64,000 nucleotides of DNA from Pseudomonas anuradhapurensis. Its GTDB lineage: Bacteria > Pseudomonadota > Gammaproteobacteria > Pseudomonadales > Pseudomonadaceae. The notes beneath the pieces are model-generated. The model did not search any database. It was not told the origin of the DNA and saw only the letters and a program-made list of their open reading frames with translations. Both the position numbers and the translations under genes were made by a program. The stretch covers positions 1,866,001-1,930,000 of the forward strand of contig NZ_CP077097.1 in NCBI RefSeq assembly GCF_014269225.2. Direction: 5' to 3'. This document shows positions 49,485-57,830 of the stretch, one piece after another; position 1 is the first letter of the stretch; each line of letters opens with the position of its first letter.

Positions 49485-49979
49485 GCATATCTTGCCGGCT
49501 GGCAACAGACACATAGAGACGGGCGTCACGTTGGAGGCCTGGAACTCGCCGCTTTGTGGCGTTCCGGATACGGTTTGAATGGCGATGACATCGTGTTCTT
49601 TGCCGAAGATCTGTTCGGTATCCAATTCTGCCTACACGGGAACGAGGTGCTAAGTTTCGACCCCGAGACGGTAAAATTCTCATTCCTTTCTGCCAGACTG
49701 GAGGAGTGGGCAGCTAAGATCCTGGCGGATTATGACTATGTGACAGGGTATTCACTGGCCATGCATGGCAAACAGAAAATGGCGCATTGGAGCAAGGCGA
49801 CAGATTGGCTGACGGTTGTGAATGGAATTGGTCATGCAGAAAAAAGTCTGATTAATGCCGGGGTAACACATGTTGACGCTAGTCGAGGGGGTTGCTTAGC
49901 TTGCGAAGCCATGATACGTGAGAGCTCTGTTTCAACAGATACGCAATTCACAGGCAAAAGAAGTAAGAGTAGAAAATGA
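49407..49979 (+). pseudogene. Chimera: broken SUKH-like immunity gene joined to a deaminase-like toxin tip
   Basis: The open frame of 190 codons has two unrelated parts. About 49485-49757 encodes an SMI1/KNR4 (SUKH)-like immunity fragment (DLFGIQFCLHGNEVLSFDPE, EEWAAKILADYDYVTGYSLA). A one-base deletion near 49758 shifts it; the other frame continues WQTENGALEQGDRL, and an intact copy of that stretch lies at 51483. From about 49807 the frame encodes VNGIGHAEKSLINAG, SRGGCLACEAMI and SGKRSKSRK-like residues (TGKRSKSRK), an HAE...CxxC pattern typical of Rhs deaminase tips. It is unlikely to be functional as read. Confidence 0.65.
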
Positions 49980-50248
49980 TGAAGATCGATTATGCGCAGT
50001 TAAAAATTTGCCGCGGAATGCCATTTCATTATTTTGCTGCTAGGTGCGGAGCGAATCGCTTCTGCATACACTTCATTTGCACAAAAATACGGATTGTTGG
50101 ATGTTAATGCTGCTGTTATTTCGAAACTTTATGATCTGATGAAATAGCTGATCAGGCTCAGTGTTCTGCCATCTCCACATCGTACTATGTTGCAGTGAAG
50201 TATGAGGAAACAGTTATGAGGGCGAGCCGAAGCGGGATAGAGGTTTAG
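49976..50248 (+). pseudogene. Decayed immunity-type gene
   Basis: Overlapping the stop of the previous frame, MMKIDYAQLKICRGMPFHYF opens a reading frame. It resumes in the next frame as ERIASAYTSFAQKYGLLDVN and AAVISKLYDLM, and again in the third frame as DEIADQAQCSAISTSYYVAV and KYEETVMRAS. At least two frameshifts break it. Its position right after a deaminase-like tip suggests the matching immunity gene. I do not recognise the family. Nothing is seen in 50249-50335. Confidence 0.55.
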
Positions 50249-50351
50249 CATATGTAATGCAGCGGCGAAAGATCGCTTCTGCTGTCGTCACTCTAGACTG
50301 CAAGGTGCAGACCTTCACAAAAACTCAGCACAAGATAGGAGGGTATTGAGA

Positions 50352-50729
50352 ATGCACGATAAAAAAGTTTTAAATGTATCCTCTCTAAGCCCAGAGGAGA
50401 GGTTTGAATTTTTTATCAGAAAAGTTGCGGATTTTGAGGTTGTTTGGGGGTTGTATGATGAGGGCTGGGCCACTGCTGCCCTAGAAGGAAGCGTTGTGGT
50501 GCCGTTTTGGCCTGAGGAGGAATTTGCTAAGCGCTGTGCGACGGATGTATGGAGTGATTTCTCGCCGCGAAAAATTTCTATTGATGACTTTTTATATAAG
50601 TGGCTTCCAGGTATGCATTCCGACTCTCGATTGTGTCAAGTATTTCCTGTGCCAGGAGATGCGGGAGTGGTAATTTCTCCATCTGCTCTTGAAGTTGCTT
50701 TGCGAGAAGAGCTTGAAACATACGAGTAA
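50352..50729 (+). CDS. DUF2750-like orphan immunity protein
   Basis: A 125-aa protein with the DUF2750 layout: RFEFFIRKVADFEVVWGLYD, a PFWPEEEFAKRC block and SIDDFLYKWLPGM, LCQVFPVPGDAGVVISP. DUF2750 proteins are often found beside polymorphic toxins. The ATG at 50352 has GGAGGG eight bases upstream, a strong start. No toxin tip is attached, so it is an orphan. Base composition is AT-rich like the rest of the graveyard. Confidence 0.7.
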   Translation: MHDKKVLNVSSLSPEERFEFFIRKVADFEVVWGLYDEGWATAALEGSVVVPFWPEEEFAKRCATDVWSDFSPRKISIDDFLYKWLPGMHSDSRLCQVFPVPGDAGVVISPSALEVALREELETYE

Positions 50730-50799
50730 ATATTCTCTTTGGGACACGAGTACCTTCGCCAGGACTAACATGACTGCTATGTGTTCGGCTCGTATTCCG

Positions 50800-50864
50800 G
50801 AGGCCAATGGTTATGAAACAAGTCTGCACTACAATCGATACCGTTGCGATCCGGCCGTTGGCCG
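50800..50864 (+). pseudogene. Rhs core fragment
   Basis: About 20 codons (NGYETSLHYNRYRCDPAVGR) match the Rhs core ETGLHYNRYRYYDPRVGRF of the full gene at 48440-48495. It is cut off directly by the direct repeat starting at 50865. Confidence 0.7.
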
Positions 50865-51093
50865 TTCTTGCTGATGAGGAGATATCTGGCTGTATTAAGT
50901 TCGATATGGAAGCACATCCAGCCTGATTCTTCGGGCTGTTCGCGGTGGCGGTCGTAGATGTGCGATTCAAGGTTGCGAAGGCAAATTTGGCAAAGCAAAT
51001 AAATGGTTGGAAAAGAAATTTAATGGTTGAGGCTTTATAGGTCGCTCCACTAGTCCTTGTGATAGGTGTATCAGAGGTGGTTAGGAGGGATTA
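50865..51093. repeat. Direct repeat, copy 2, with a toxin-tip scrap
   Basis: 50865-50990 and 51066-51093 repeat 49327-49453 and 49457-49484. The segment between them encodes GKANKWLEKKFNG and a stop (about 50989-51030), which looks like the last residues of another Rhs tip placed before its immunity gene. Confidence 0.75.
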
Positions 51094-51094
51094 A

Positions 51095-51427
51095 ATGAGC
51101 GATTATCTGGTATGGGATATAGATGGCGTGCTTGAAGCATATGCTAATATTCCAGAATGGCATGCTAGCATTGGTAGAGCCCTTGAGAATTTATTCCTCT
51201 TTATGGAGAGTAATGGGCTACTGAATTGCCGGGTAAGTGATGAAAACGGCAAGGTGGTAAAACGCATCATTATGAGTAGTGAGATTGCTGCAGAGGGCGA
51301 CTTGCTATCAAATGGTCGTAACAATGCGGTTGATAAATGGCTACGTTCAAAAGCGAGACTAAAAGATCCAGATGATTTGAAGTCTCTTGAAAAGGCTTTG
51401 GCAGATATTCGCGCTAAGAGGTCCTAG
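51095..51427 (+). CDS. Predicted immunity protein, unknown family
   Basis: A 110-aa acidic protein (MSDYLVWDIDGVLEAYANIP) with a charged helical C-terminus (LKSLEKALADIRAKRS). The ATG is preceded by GGAGGGATTAA, a good ribosome site inside the repeat. It follows a 13-residue toxin-tip scrap (GKANKWLEKKFNG), which suggests it protected against that lost toxin. No family is recognised and there is no signal peptide. Confidence 0.65.
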   Translation: MSDYLVWDIDGVLEAYANIPEWHASIGRALENLFLFMESNGLLNCRVSDENGKVVKRIIMSSEIAAEGDLLSNGRNNAVDKWLRSKARLKDPDDLKSLEKALADIRAKRS

Positions 51428-51657
51428 TTGCACTACTTCTTGAACTGGCTAACCAATCGGTGTCAGAGCTCATTGGGCCATACATGGCAAACAGAAAATG
51501 GCGCATTGGAGCAAGGCAACAGATTACTGCCAAAAGTCCCGTTTGAACTCAAAGATCAGAAATTTCCAAGAACGATCGTGCCCTGAGCTTTGCTGCTGGA
51601 CGCCTTTTTCAGTTTTCGACACTGATTGCACTGAAGTGGTCAGTCATTGGACACAAC
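51428..51657 (+). pseudogene. C-terminal fragment of the SUKH-like immunity gene
   Basis: 51483-51525 repeats 49764-49806 almost exactly and here reads in the expected frame: WQTENGALEQGNRLLPKVPF, then a divergent tail to a stop near 51588. No start or N-terminal half is present. The rest of the stretch to 51657 shows nothing recognisable. Confidence 0.6.
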
Positions 51658-51985
51658 TCTAGAGAGTTTGGCTATTGAGCCAAAAGGCCTTACAGAAGCT
51701 CAACCGCCGATCTCCCGTACGAATCAACGGCTGATAGTCGTGGCAAGCATAGCCTTGGCCAAGGCGTCCTGTTGCTCTTCGGTTCAATGAGCTCCAAGCT
51801 GACCTGACGCTTTGCTGAGAGCATCTGCTACAGCTGCTGGTCAATGCTGTTTTCTACCAGCGGGATTTTCACGATCAACGTCCTGAGCTGGCCGTTCCTG
51901 TACGCACGGTCTTCGGCTTGATCTTGCTGCCCAGGTGTCCAGGGAAGGCCCAGGAAGAACACGTAGTTGGCGGCCGTGAGGTTAT
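51658..51985 (-). pseudogene. SNF2-helicase C-terminal remnant
   Basis: On the minus strand from about 51985, NLTAANYVFFLGLPWTPGQQ and DQAEDRAYRNGQLRTLIVKI match the C-terminal motif region of SNF2/SWI helicases (pWnPa..QAedRahRiGQ). It continues as PLVENSIDQQL, a stop, then MLSAKRQVSLELI, and shifts frame to EEQQDALAKAMLA. It is not a copy of the SNF2 gene at 11125-14451, so it came from a different helicase, probably of an earlier mobile element. Confidence 0.65.
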
Positions 51986-51994
51986 TTCCAGTCC

Positions 51995-52411
51995 CAGGAC
52001 CCGATCAGTTACACCGGTGGTTTGAACCTGTCTGCGTATGCGCCGAACCCTATCGAGTGGGTCGACCCGTTAGGGTTGTGGAAAGGGCAGCCGCGGCAGG
52101 CGGGTGGTAGGTTTGGGGCGGGGAAAGATCCATCCAAGCCATGTCCGTGTGAATCGGATGGTACCCATGGGAATAGCCACAATTCGACCAAACCTGCGAT
52201 TGGCTACACACTGAGACATCGAAAGTCGGGTGAGGTTATGAAGTATGGCGAAACTACAATGGGTAAAAAGCGGTACACGCAAAAATACCTGGACGATAAT
52301 GGTGTGGAAATGCAAGAGGAAGTATCTGGGAGCAAGAAGGAAATGCACTCTTGGCAGCATAAAAAATCCTTGAGTATAAGGCCGCAAATGGTGGCAAGAG
52401 GCCGCCATTAA
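51995..52411 (+). pseudogene. Orphan Rhs tip with URI/GIY-YIG-like nuclease, frameshifted
   Basis: Starts inside the Rhs core (SQDPISYTGGLNLSAYAPNP, then EWVDPLGL) with no start codon. The tip reads GYTLRHRKSGEVMKYGETTM and GKKRYTQKYLDDNGVEMQ, a URI/GIY-YIG-like nuclease pattern. In a run of A near 52361 one base appears lost; with it restored the frame would continue HKKILEYKAANGGKRPPLNK to a stop at 52429, just before the next gene. It could serve as a donor tip for recombination into the full rhs gene. Confidence 0.7.
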
Positions 52412-52437
52412 ATAAAAGTGATTACTAGGAGTCACTG

Positions 52438-52845
52438 ATGGATTTTTGGATGTCGAGCGAAAAGCACATTCTAGTAGGTGATTCAGAGAGAGTTGCGCGT
52501 AATACAGTCGAGCCTGTTGTCTCTGAGTTGCTCGAAGGTATCGAGCTCTCATGTGGTGCAAAAAAATGGAGTGTCATAACTATAGTTATGCCCGACGAGC
52601 GGATTGGTGATTATCCGGAAGTTAAGCGTTACCACAAGGCAAGGCAAGTTGTTGAGCTTCGTGTGCAACTGCCTTTCTATAAGTTTAAAGAGGCAGATAG
52701 CTCCCAGCAGATTGGCTTGGTGCTTGATGCATTAATGCGCTCGGTCGACCTGATGAAGGAGATAAAAAGTTTGAAGCTGACCGGTGAAGAATATTCCATG
52801 CTTAAAACAATCGTTGAGAAGGCCCGGTTGGAGCTAAAAGTATAG
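52438..52845 (+). CDS. Predicted immunity protein for the URI-like tip
   Basis: A 135-aa protein (MDFWMSSEKHILVGDSERVA) ending in a helical KIVEKARLELKV-type tail (TIVEKARLELKV). The ATG at 52438 has AGGAG seven bases upstream and follows the repaired toxin frame by 8 bp, the usual spacing of tip and immunity gene. The open frame is intact although its toxin is broken, consistent with selection to keep immunity. I do not recognise the family with confidence. Confidence 0.7.
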   Translation: MDFWMSSEKHILVGDSERVARNTVEPVVSELLEGIELSCGAKKWSVITIVMPDERIGDYPEVKRYHKARQVVELRVQLPFYKFKEADSSQQIGLVLDALMRSVDLMKEIKSLKLTGEEYSMLKTIVEKARLELKV

Positions 52846-52914
52846 GGCAGAATTATATTGGTCTCCTAGGGGCGTGATTGCTTGCTCCCAGAGGCGGCAC
52901 TTATTAGCAGACAA

Positions 52915-53074
52915 GCTGAGCAAGTTGGCCCGAGCAATTCAATCCGCTTTCAGGGGCAGTATCACGACCCTGAGGCTAAGCTGCACTACAACCATAATCG
53001 AGACTTTGATCCGAAGGGTGGGCGATTCATCAATTAGAAGTCGATCAATTTCAACGGTGGCTTGAGCCTATTTG
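52915..53074 (+). pseudogene. Degenerate Rhs core fragment
   Basis: Reads EQVGPSNSIRFQGQYHDPEA and KLHYNHNRDFDPKGGRFIN, then a stop, then KSINFNGGLSLFA and a stop. It is the same core segment as 48405-48550 of the intact rhs gene. The IS3-type transposase fragment begins at its 3' edge. Confidence 0.75.
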
Positions 53075-53746
53075 CCTGACCTACTTGAGCTGGGAGAGAC
53101 ATGCGGGCGAAATCGAGTCGGTCGTTTGATGCAGGCAGAGGGGTTGCGTTCGCAAACAGGCTATCGCCGTCGACCTGGGTTTTATGGCGGAAAACCAACC
53201 GTGGCCTCGCCCAACCACCTTGCTCGGCAGTTCAAGGTCAGCGAGCCGAACAAGGTCTGGGTGACAGATATCACTTACATTCGCACCTATGAAGGATGGC
53301 TTTATCTGGCGGTAGTGCTGGATCTCTTCTCACGCCAGGTAATTGGTTGGTCAATGAAGCCAAGGATGTGCAGCGACCTTGCTATCGACGCAATGCTGAT
53401 GGCCGTGTGGCGACGCAAGCCACAGCAACAAGTGATGATTCATTCAGACCAAGGCAGTCAATTCAGTAGCTCAGATTGGCAAAGCTTCTTGAAGGCCAAC
53501 AACGTCATTAGCAGTATGAGTCGGCGAGGAAACTGCCACGACAATGCCGTAGCCGAGAGCTTTTTCCAGCTTTTGAAGCGGGAGCGAATACGACGAAAGA
53601 TCTACGCAACGTGTGACGAAGCCCGAAGTGATATTTTCGATTACATCGAGATGTTCTATAACCCAAAACGTCGACACAGCAGCGCTATGCAGCTGTCTCC
53701 CGTAGAATATGAGAAACGCTATTTTCTGAGCTTGGAGAGTGTCTAG
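53075..53746 (+). pseudogene. IS3-family transposase (OrfB), 5' truncated
   Basis: About 223 codons of an IS3-type DDE transposase: CGRNRVGRLMQAEGLRSQTG, then the rve core with Asp in VWVTDITYIRTYEGW, Asp in IHSDQGSQFSSSDW and Glu in NAVAESFFQLLKRERIR. The DDE residues are all present. The N-terminal HTH part of OrfB, all of OrfA and the left end are missing; the sequence joins directly to an Rhs core fragment. A candidate right inverted repeat follows the stop. Confidence 0.85.
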
Positions 53747-53764
53747 GAAACCAGGGGCGATTCA
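53740..53764. mobile_element. Candidate right end of the IS3-family element
   Basis: TGTCTAGGAAACCAGGGGCG and the next five bases overlap the transposase stop, as IS3-type terminal repeats do. The matching left end was not found upstream. Confidence 0.6.
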
Positions 53765-53885
53765 TACGTCTCATAGCGACAAACAAGGCGAGTGGAAGGT
53801 TGGTATAGGAAAATCTGAGCCAGAACGAAAGAGAAAAATAACAGTAGGGATGAGTGATGCAAAAGTTATCAAAATTGAAAAATAG
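53765..53885 (+). pseudogene. C-terminal end of a further Rhs tip
   Basis: From the IS edge the frame reads HTSHSDKQGEWKVGIGKSEP and ERKRKITVGMSDAKVIKIEK, then stops at 53885. It overlaps the next gene's start by 29 bp, as toxin tips often do with immunity genes. The toxin family is not recognised. Confidence 0.55.
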
Positions 53886-54438
53886 CTTTTCGTTAAGCGA
53901 TATCAACTTCGGCGGATTAAGTGCTTCGGTTAATTGGGTAGGGTATTTTGGAAAAAAACATGGTTTCTCGCTTTCGCTGGTAGATGAGGCTGTTTCACTG
54001 TTTGAGGGCTTTTTTGGGTCAAGCAATGAAAGAGTTGTGATTCTTACGGCGCTTTCGTTCGACGACGAAAGAGAGAAAGATAAGGAAGTAATCAGAAGGT
54101 ATCGGCATATTTATGAGAAAATGAAATCTAGGCGATTGCTTTTGCCTATGACTAACGAGTATGAAAGTTTTAGGTTTGGGGAAGCCCCCTTGGCCGCAAG
54201 TTCTCTGAGCTTAAGTCTTGATTATGCTGACTTCATTGATCTTTCAAGATTGATGATGTGTTATTCGGGTGTAATTGGATATCAGTGTTTCTATATTGAT
54301 CCATCTTTAAGTGTTGCAATTTATCCTCATGACGATGTGGGTTATGGTTGTATTGCCTTGAATGGAAACGAGACAGTGTGTCGTGAATTTCTGATACATT
54401 GCTCAGAGAGTGATAGCTTTAAAGTTGTCCTGGATTAG
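53857..54438 (+). CDS. Predicted immunity protein, unknown family
   Basis: A 193-aa low-GC protein (MQKLSKLKNSFSLSDINFGG) with no signal peptide or clear membrane segment. The ATG at 53857 has AGGGA seven bases upstream and lies inside the end of the preceding tip fragment. Position and composition suggest an immunity gene for that lost toxin. The frame is intact over its whole length. No family is recognised. Confidence 0.65.
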   Translation: MQKLSKLKNSFSLSDINFGGLSASVNWVGYFGKKHGFSLSLVDEAVSLFEGFFGSSNERVVILTALSFDDEREKDKEVIRRYRHIYEKMKSRRLLLPMTNEYESFRFGEAPLAASSLSLSLDYADFIDLSRLMMCYSGVIGYQCFYIDPSLSVAIYPHDDVGYGCIALNGNETVCREFLIHCSESDSFKVVLD

Positions 54439-54632
54439 TTTCTGTGCGAAAAGAGATGTCGCAAACACCGCATGAAACAATGCCGGCGAGATTTTGGTCG
54501 TATAGCTTTTCGCGCGTTTGTCGAAGCGTGTCCCGATACGGTGACTTCCTTTCAGGCCGCCAAACATGGCTCGATGATGTTGCGTTGCCGGTACTTGGAT
54601 TTATAAATCAGCTTGGGTAAGCCAGGCTTGGG
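54437..54632 (-). pseudogene. IS5-like transposase C-terminal remnant
   Basis: On the minus strand: KPKPGLPKLIYKSKYRQRNI and IEPC, then after a one-base shift FGGLKGSHRIGTRFDKRAKS and PALFHAVFATSLFAQKLI. This is the C-terminal signature of IS5-type DDE transposases (RNxIExxFxxLKxxRRIxTRxDK). There is no start and no terminal repeats. Confidence 0.65.
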
Positions 54633-55062
54633 TTTGCGCTTGCTACCACTGGGGCAAGCAATTCCTCTGCTGGAGGGGACTGGGTGAAGCTTTCTGTAGA
54701 ACTCATCCTCAATGGCAGAAACGAATTAAGCCTGTAGGAGCAGCGCATATTGTGGTGGCGTGGAGGAAAGGAAATACTCTAGCGCCAACTCTTTAATGTG
54801 CCTGTTAGGCATGGCTGTATAACCTGAACTTTGACGGTTGTGGTTGGTCTGCCGAGTGAATCGATACGTTTCTGAAACTTTTAGGTTGGGACGGGTTAAG
54901 TGAAGAAGACATTCCTTGGTCTGCTGAAGGCCGCTTAACTGCACACATCTGCTACCCCACCCGGTAGCCCGAGCAGGGTGGATTAGGGGGAGTGGCATAG
55001 TCTAACCATTTGCCAAGCATGGACGACTGATGGGCAGTCCGCAAACGCCTCAACCCCCCAAC
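54633..55062. other. Intergenic stretch at the right edge of the island
   Basis: About 430 bp with no gene, repeat or promoter that I can support. Composition rises from the low-GC island toward the core value across it. Confidence 0.5.
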
Positions 55063-55932
55063 CTACTTCAGCGGAACGTAAACATCCGTCTCCCACTGCT
55101 CCACCGGTGTATCCGGGTACGCGCTCAAGTAATGAAAGAACAGCGGATGGTCACGCAGCTCTTCATTACTCGACGGCAACCAGTCCCGATACAGCGGATA
55201 GATCGTCTCACCGATGTAGTCCGGCGAGCCACGATGGCGAACCACCGCACAGCGCCCCGCCGGTAGGGTCAGCTCTTGCACACCAAAATCATTGGGCAAC
55301 ACGGCCCCGTCTATCTCCCCGCAAATCGCGAAGCGAAAATCCTGCGCCGGGGTGGTGTCCGGGTTGTCGTACGGAATGCCGAAGGTACGGCTGCTGGCCA
55401 CCGGTGACTGGCCACTCTGCAGACGCCACTGCTGAAAACGCGCGACGCTGTCGCCGAGGCTGGCCGGCGCGCCGCGGTGTTCGAGCGCGGCTACACGGGT
55501 TTCGGCAAAGTCCACGATACGTATCTGCACGGTAATACTCCTGGATAACTGGGGAACAACGAATACCGCACTCCAGGTGTGCCAGTTAGGGGCCTTGGCG
55601 AATGCGCTCGGCGTCATGCCGAAGGCTCGCCGGAACGCCCTGGCAAAGGCCTCGGGACTTTCGAACCCGGCCGCCGACGCGGCTTCCAGTACCGACGTGG
55701 CAGGCGAGGCGGCCAACTGATGGGCCGCGCGCCGCAGCCGCATCAGTTGCACATACCGGGAAACCGGTACGCCCATGTACGCCGAAAACTGACGATGAAA
55801 GTGAAACGCCGAGAAATGGGCGATCCGGCTCAAGGCCGCTACCGACAAGTCACTTTCAAGATGGCTGTCGATATAGGCAAGCACGGCCTCGAACCGTTTT
55901 GCGTAAACAGGGCCGTGCTGTTGGTCAGTCAA
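55063..55932 (-). CDS. AraC-family regulator with GyrI-like ligand domain
   Basis: A 289-aa regulator of the Rob/SoxS-like type with a C-terminal GyrI-like small-molecule domain. The two HTH motifs span about residues 10-110 (ALSRIAHFSAFHFHRQFSAY and AASAAGFESPEAFARAFRRA). The C-terminal domain includes GIPYDNPDTTPAQDFRF and PAGRCAVVRHRGSPDYI. The start is TTG at 55932 with GGAG about ten bases upstream; no ATG occurs before residue 53. It lies just before the arsRBC operon on the same strand, but a link to arsenic is not shown. Confidence 0.88.
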   Translation of the reverse strand: MTDQQHGPVYAKRFEAVLAYIDSHLESDLSVAALSRIAHFSAFHFHRQFSAYMGVPVSRYVQLMRLRRAAHQLAASPATSVLEAASAAGFESPEAFARAFRRAFGMTPSAFAKAPNWHTWSAVFVVPQLSRSITVQIRIVDFAETRVAALEHRGAPASLGDSVARFQQWRLQSGQSPVASSRTFGIPYDNPDTTPAQDFRFAICGEIDGAVLPNDFGVQELTLPAGRCAVVRHRGSPDYIGETIYPLYRDWLPSSNEELRDHPLFFHYLSAYPDTPVEQWETDVYVPLK

Positions 55933-56028
55933 CGAAAGATGTCTCCGGAGGTGCGGTGGGCGCTAGCATCCGCCGTTTCTCCAGCATTGTGCCTAGCCGT
56001 GGTTGCTCTTTTCCAACACCTCGGGCAT

Positions 56029-56499
56029 TCACAGCGCGCCGATGCGATCCAGCGCCTTCTGCAACCCGTCGCGATCCAGCGAGGCAAACGGTAAGCTGAA
56101 GAACGCTTCGCAGCGCTCTTGGATATGCGCCAGGGTAGCGCGGAAGGCGGCGTCGACCAGCGTTTCGTCACCCTGGACCTCGGACGGGTCTTCCAGCCCC
56201 CAATGGGCTTTCAGCGCAGCGCCGAAGTATACCGGGCAGGCTTCGCCGGCGGCCTTGTCGCAGACGGTGATGACGATGTCCGGCGGGTTGCCTGCGAAGG
56301 CATCGTTGCCCTTGCTGCTGAGGCCCTCGGTGGCTATGCCGGCGCGCTGCAGGGTGGTGAGGCTGCGTGGCAATACCTGCCCCCTGGGGAAACTGCCGGC
56401 ACTGATCGCCTCGAACCCTGCAGGCGCCATATGGTTGAACAGGGCTTCGGAAAGGATGCTGCGGCAACTATTGGCGGTGCACATGAACAGAACTCGCAT
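56029..56499 (-). CDS. arsC: Arsenate reductase (LMW phosphatase type)
   Basis: Reduces arsenate to arsenite for export. It is 156 aa, with the phosphatase-type loop CTANSCRS (Cys7-x5-Arg13) at the N-terminus and a DP motif in GLEDPSEVQGDE. This is the low-molecular-weight tyrosine-phosphatase class. The ATG at 56499 has GAGGAG upstream; the frame to 56655 overlaps arsB. It is the last gene of arsRBC. Confidence 0.93.
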   Translation of the reverse strand: MRVLFMCTANSCRSILSEALFNHMAPAGFEAISAGSFPRGQVLPRSLTTLQRAGIATEGLSSKGNDAFAGNPPDIVITVCDKAAGEACPVYFGAALKAHWGLEDPSEVQGDETLVDAAFRATLAHIQERCEAFFSLPFASLDRDGLQKALDRIGAL

Positions 56500-56525
56500 G
56501 GAAACTCCTCGCGTGGGGCGAAATA

Positions 56526-57809
56526 TCAGAGGCTCAGGCGCAATGCCAGCGCCGACAGGGTGATCAGCAGCACCGGCAGGGTCAGCAAAATGCCGACCTT
56601 GAAGTAATACCCCCAGGTGATACGCACTCCCTTGCGTTCCAGCACATGCAACCACAGCAGCGTGGCGAGGCTGCCGATCGGGGTGATTTTCGGCCCGAGG
56701 TCACAGCCGATGACGTTGGCGTAGACCATCGCCTCACGCACCAGCCCCTCGGCGCCACTGCCCTGGATCGACAGGGCGCCGACCAGCACGCTGGGCATGT
56801 TGTTCATCACCGATGACAGCAGTGCCGACAGCAGGCCGGTGCCGATGGCCGCGCCCCATACGCCCTGCTCGGCAAAGCGCTCGAGCAAATGGCTGAGGAA
56901 GTCGGTCAGGCCAGCATTCTTCAGGCCGTAGACCACCAGGTACATGCCAAGGGAAAAGATCACCACCTGCCACGGCGCTTCGCGCAGCACGCGGCGGGTG
57001 GAGATCCGGTGGCCGCGGGCGGCGACCGCGAACAGCAACGCCGCGCACACGGCCGCGACCGCGCTGATCGGGATACCGAGCGGCTCCAGAGCGAACAGGC
57101 CGACCAGCAAGACCAGCAGCGTCCACCAGCCCACCACGAACGTCGCCTGGTCGCGAATCGCCGCGCGCGGCACCTGCAAGGCCTCGACGGCGTACTGCTT
57201 CGGCAGGTCGCGACGGAAGTACAGGAACAGCACCAGCAAGGTGGCGGCCACGCTTGCCAGGTTCACTGGCACCATCACCGAGGCGTACTCGGCGAACCCC
57301 AGCCCGAAATAATCGGCGGACACGATGTTCACCAGGTTGGACACCACCAGCGGCAGGCTGGCGGTGTCGGCGATGAACCCTGCCGCCATGACGAATGCCA
57401 GCGTGGCTGCCGGCGAGAAGCGCAAGGCCATCAGCATCGACATGACGATGGGGGTGAGGATCAGTGCCGCGCCATCGTTGGCGAACAGCGCCGATACCGC
57501 CGCGCCCAGCAATACGCAGAAGGCGAACAAGCGGTAGCCGCTGCCCCTGGCCCAGCGCGCCACATGCAGCGCCGCCCACTCGAAGAAACCGGCCTCGTCC
57601 AGCAGCAGGCTGATGATGATCACGGCGATGAAGGTGGCGGTGGCATTCCAGACGATGGCCCACACGGTCGGGATGTCGCCCAGCGACACCGCGCCGGCCG
57701 CCAGCGCGATCAGCGCGCCGAGCGCGGCGCTCCAGCCGACGCCAAGGCCCTTGGGTTGCCAGATGACCAGGATGAGGGTGAACAGAAAAACGCTGAGTGC
57801 GACTAGCAT
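56526..57809 (-). CDS. arsB: Arsenite efflux transporter ArsB
   Basis: A 427-aa inner-membrane carrier with about a dozen TM segments that extrudes As(III)/Sb(III). Signatures are [52 protein letters not shown] and [20 protein letters not shown]. It lies between arsR and arsC on the same strand. No arsA ATPase is present, so transport would be driven by membrane potential. Confidence 0.96.
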   Translation of the reverse strand: MLVALSVFLFTLILVIWQPKGLGVGWSAALGALIALAAGAVSLGDIPTVWAIVWNATATFIAVIIISLLLDEAGFFEWAALHVARWARGSGYRLFAFCVLLGAAVSALFANDGAALILTPIVMSMLMALRFSPAATLAFVMAAGFIADTASLPLVVSNLVNIVSADYFGLGFAEYASVMVPVNLASVAATLLVLFLYFRRDLPKQYAVEALQVPRAAIRDQATFVVGWWTLLVLLVGLFALEPLGIPISAVAAVCAALLFAVAARGHRISTRRVLREAPWQVVIFSLGMYLVVYGLKNAGLTDFLSHLLERFAEQGVWGAAIGTGLLSALLSSVMNNMPSVLVGALSIQGSGAEGLVREAMVYANVIGCDLGPKITPIGSLATLLWLHVLERKGVRITWGYYFKVGILLTLPVLLITLSALALRLSL

Positions 57810-57830
57810 GGCAGGCTCGAAAAAAGTGGT

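Noticed and set aside
54726..54998. 90-codon minus-strand open frame
   Set aside because: No start signal, no domain and no conserved context.
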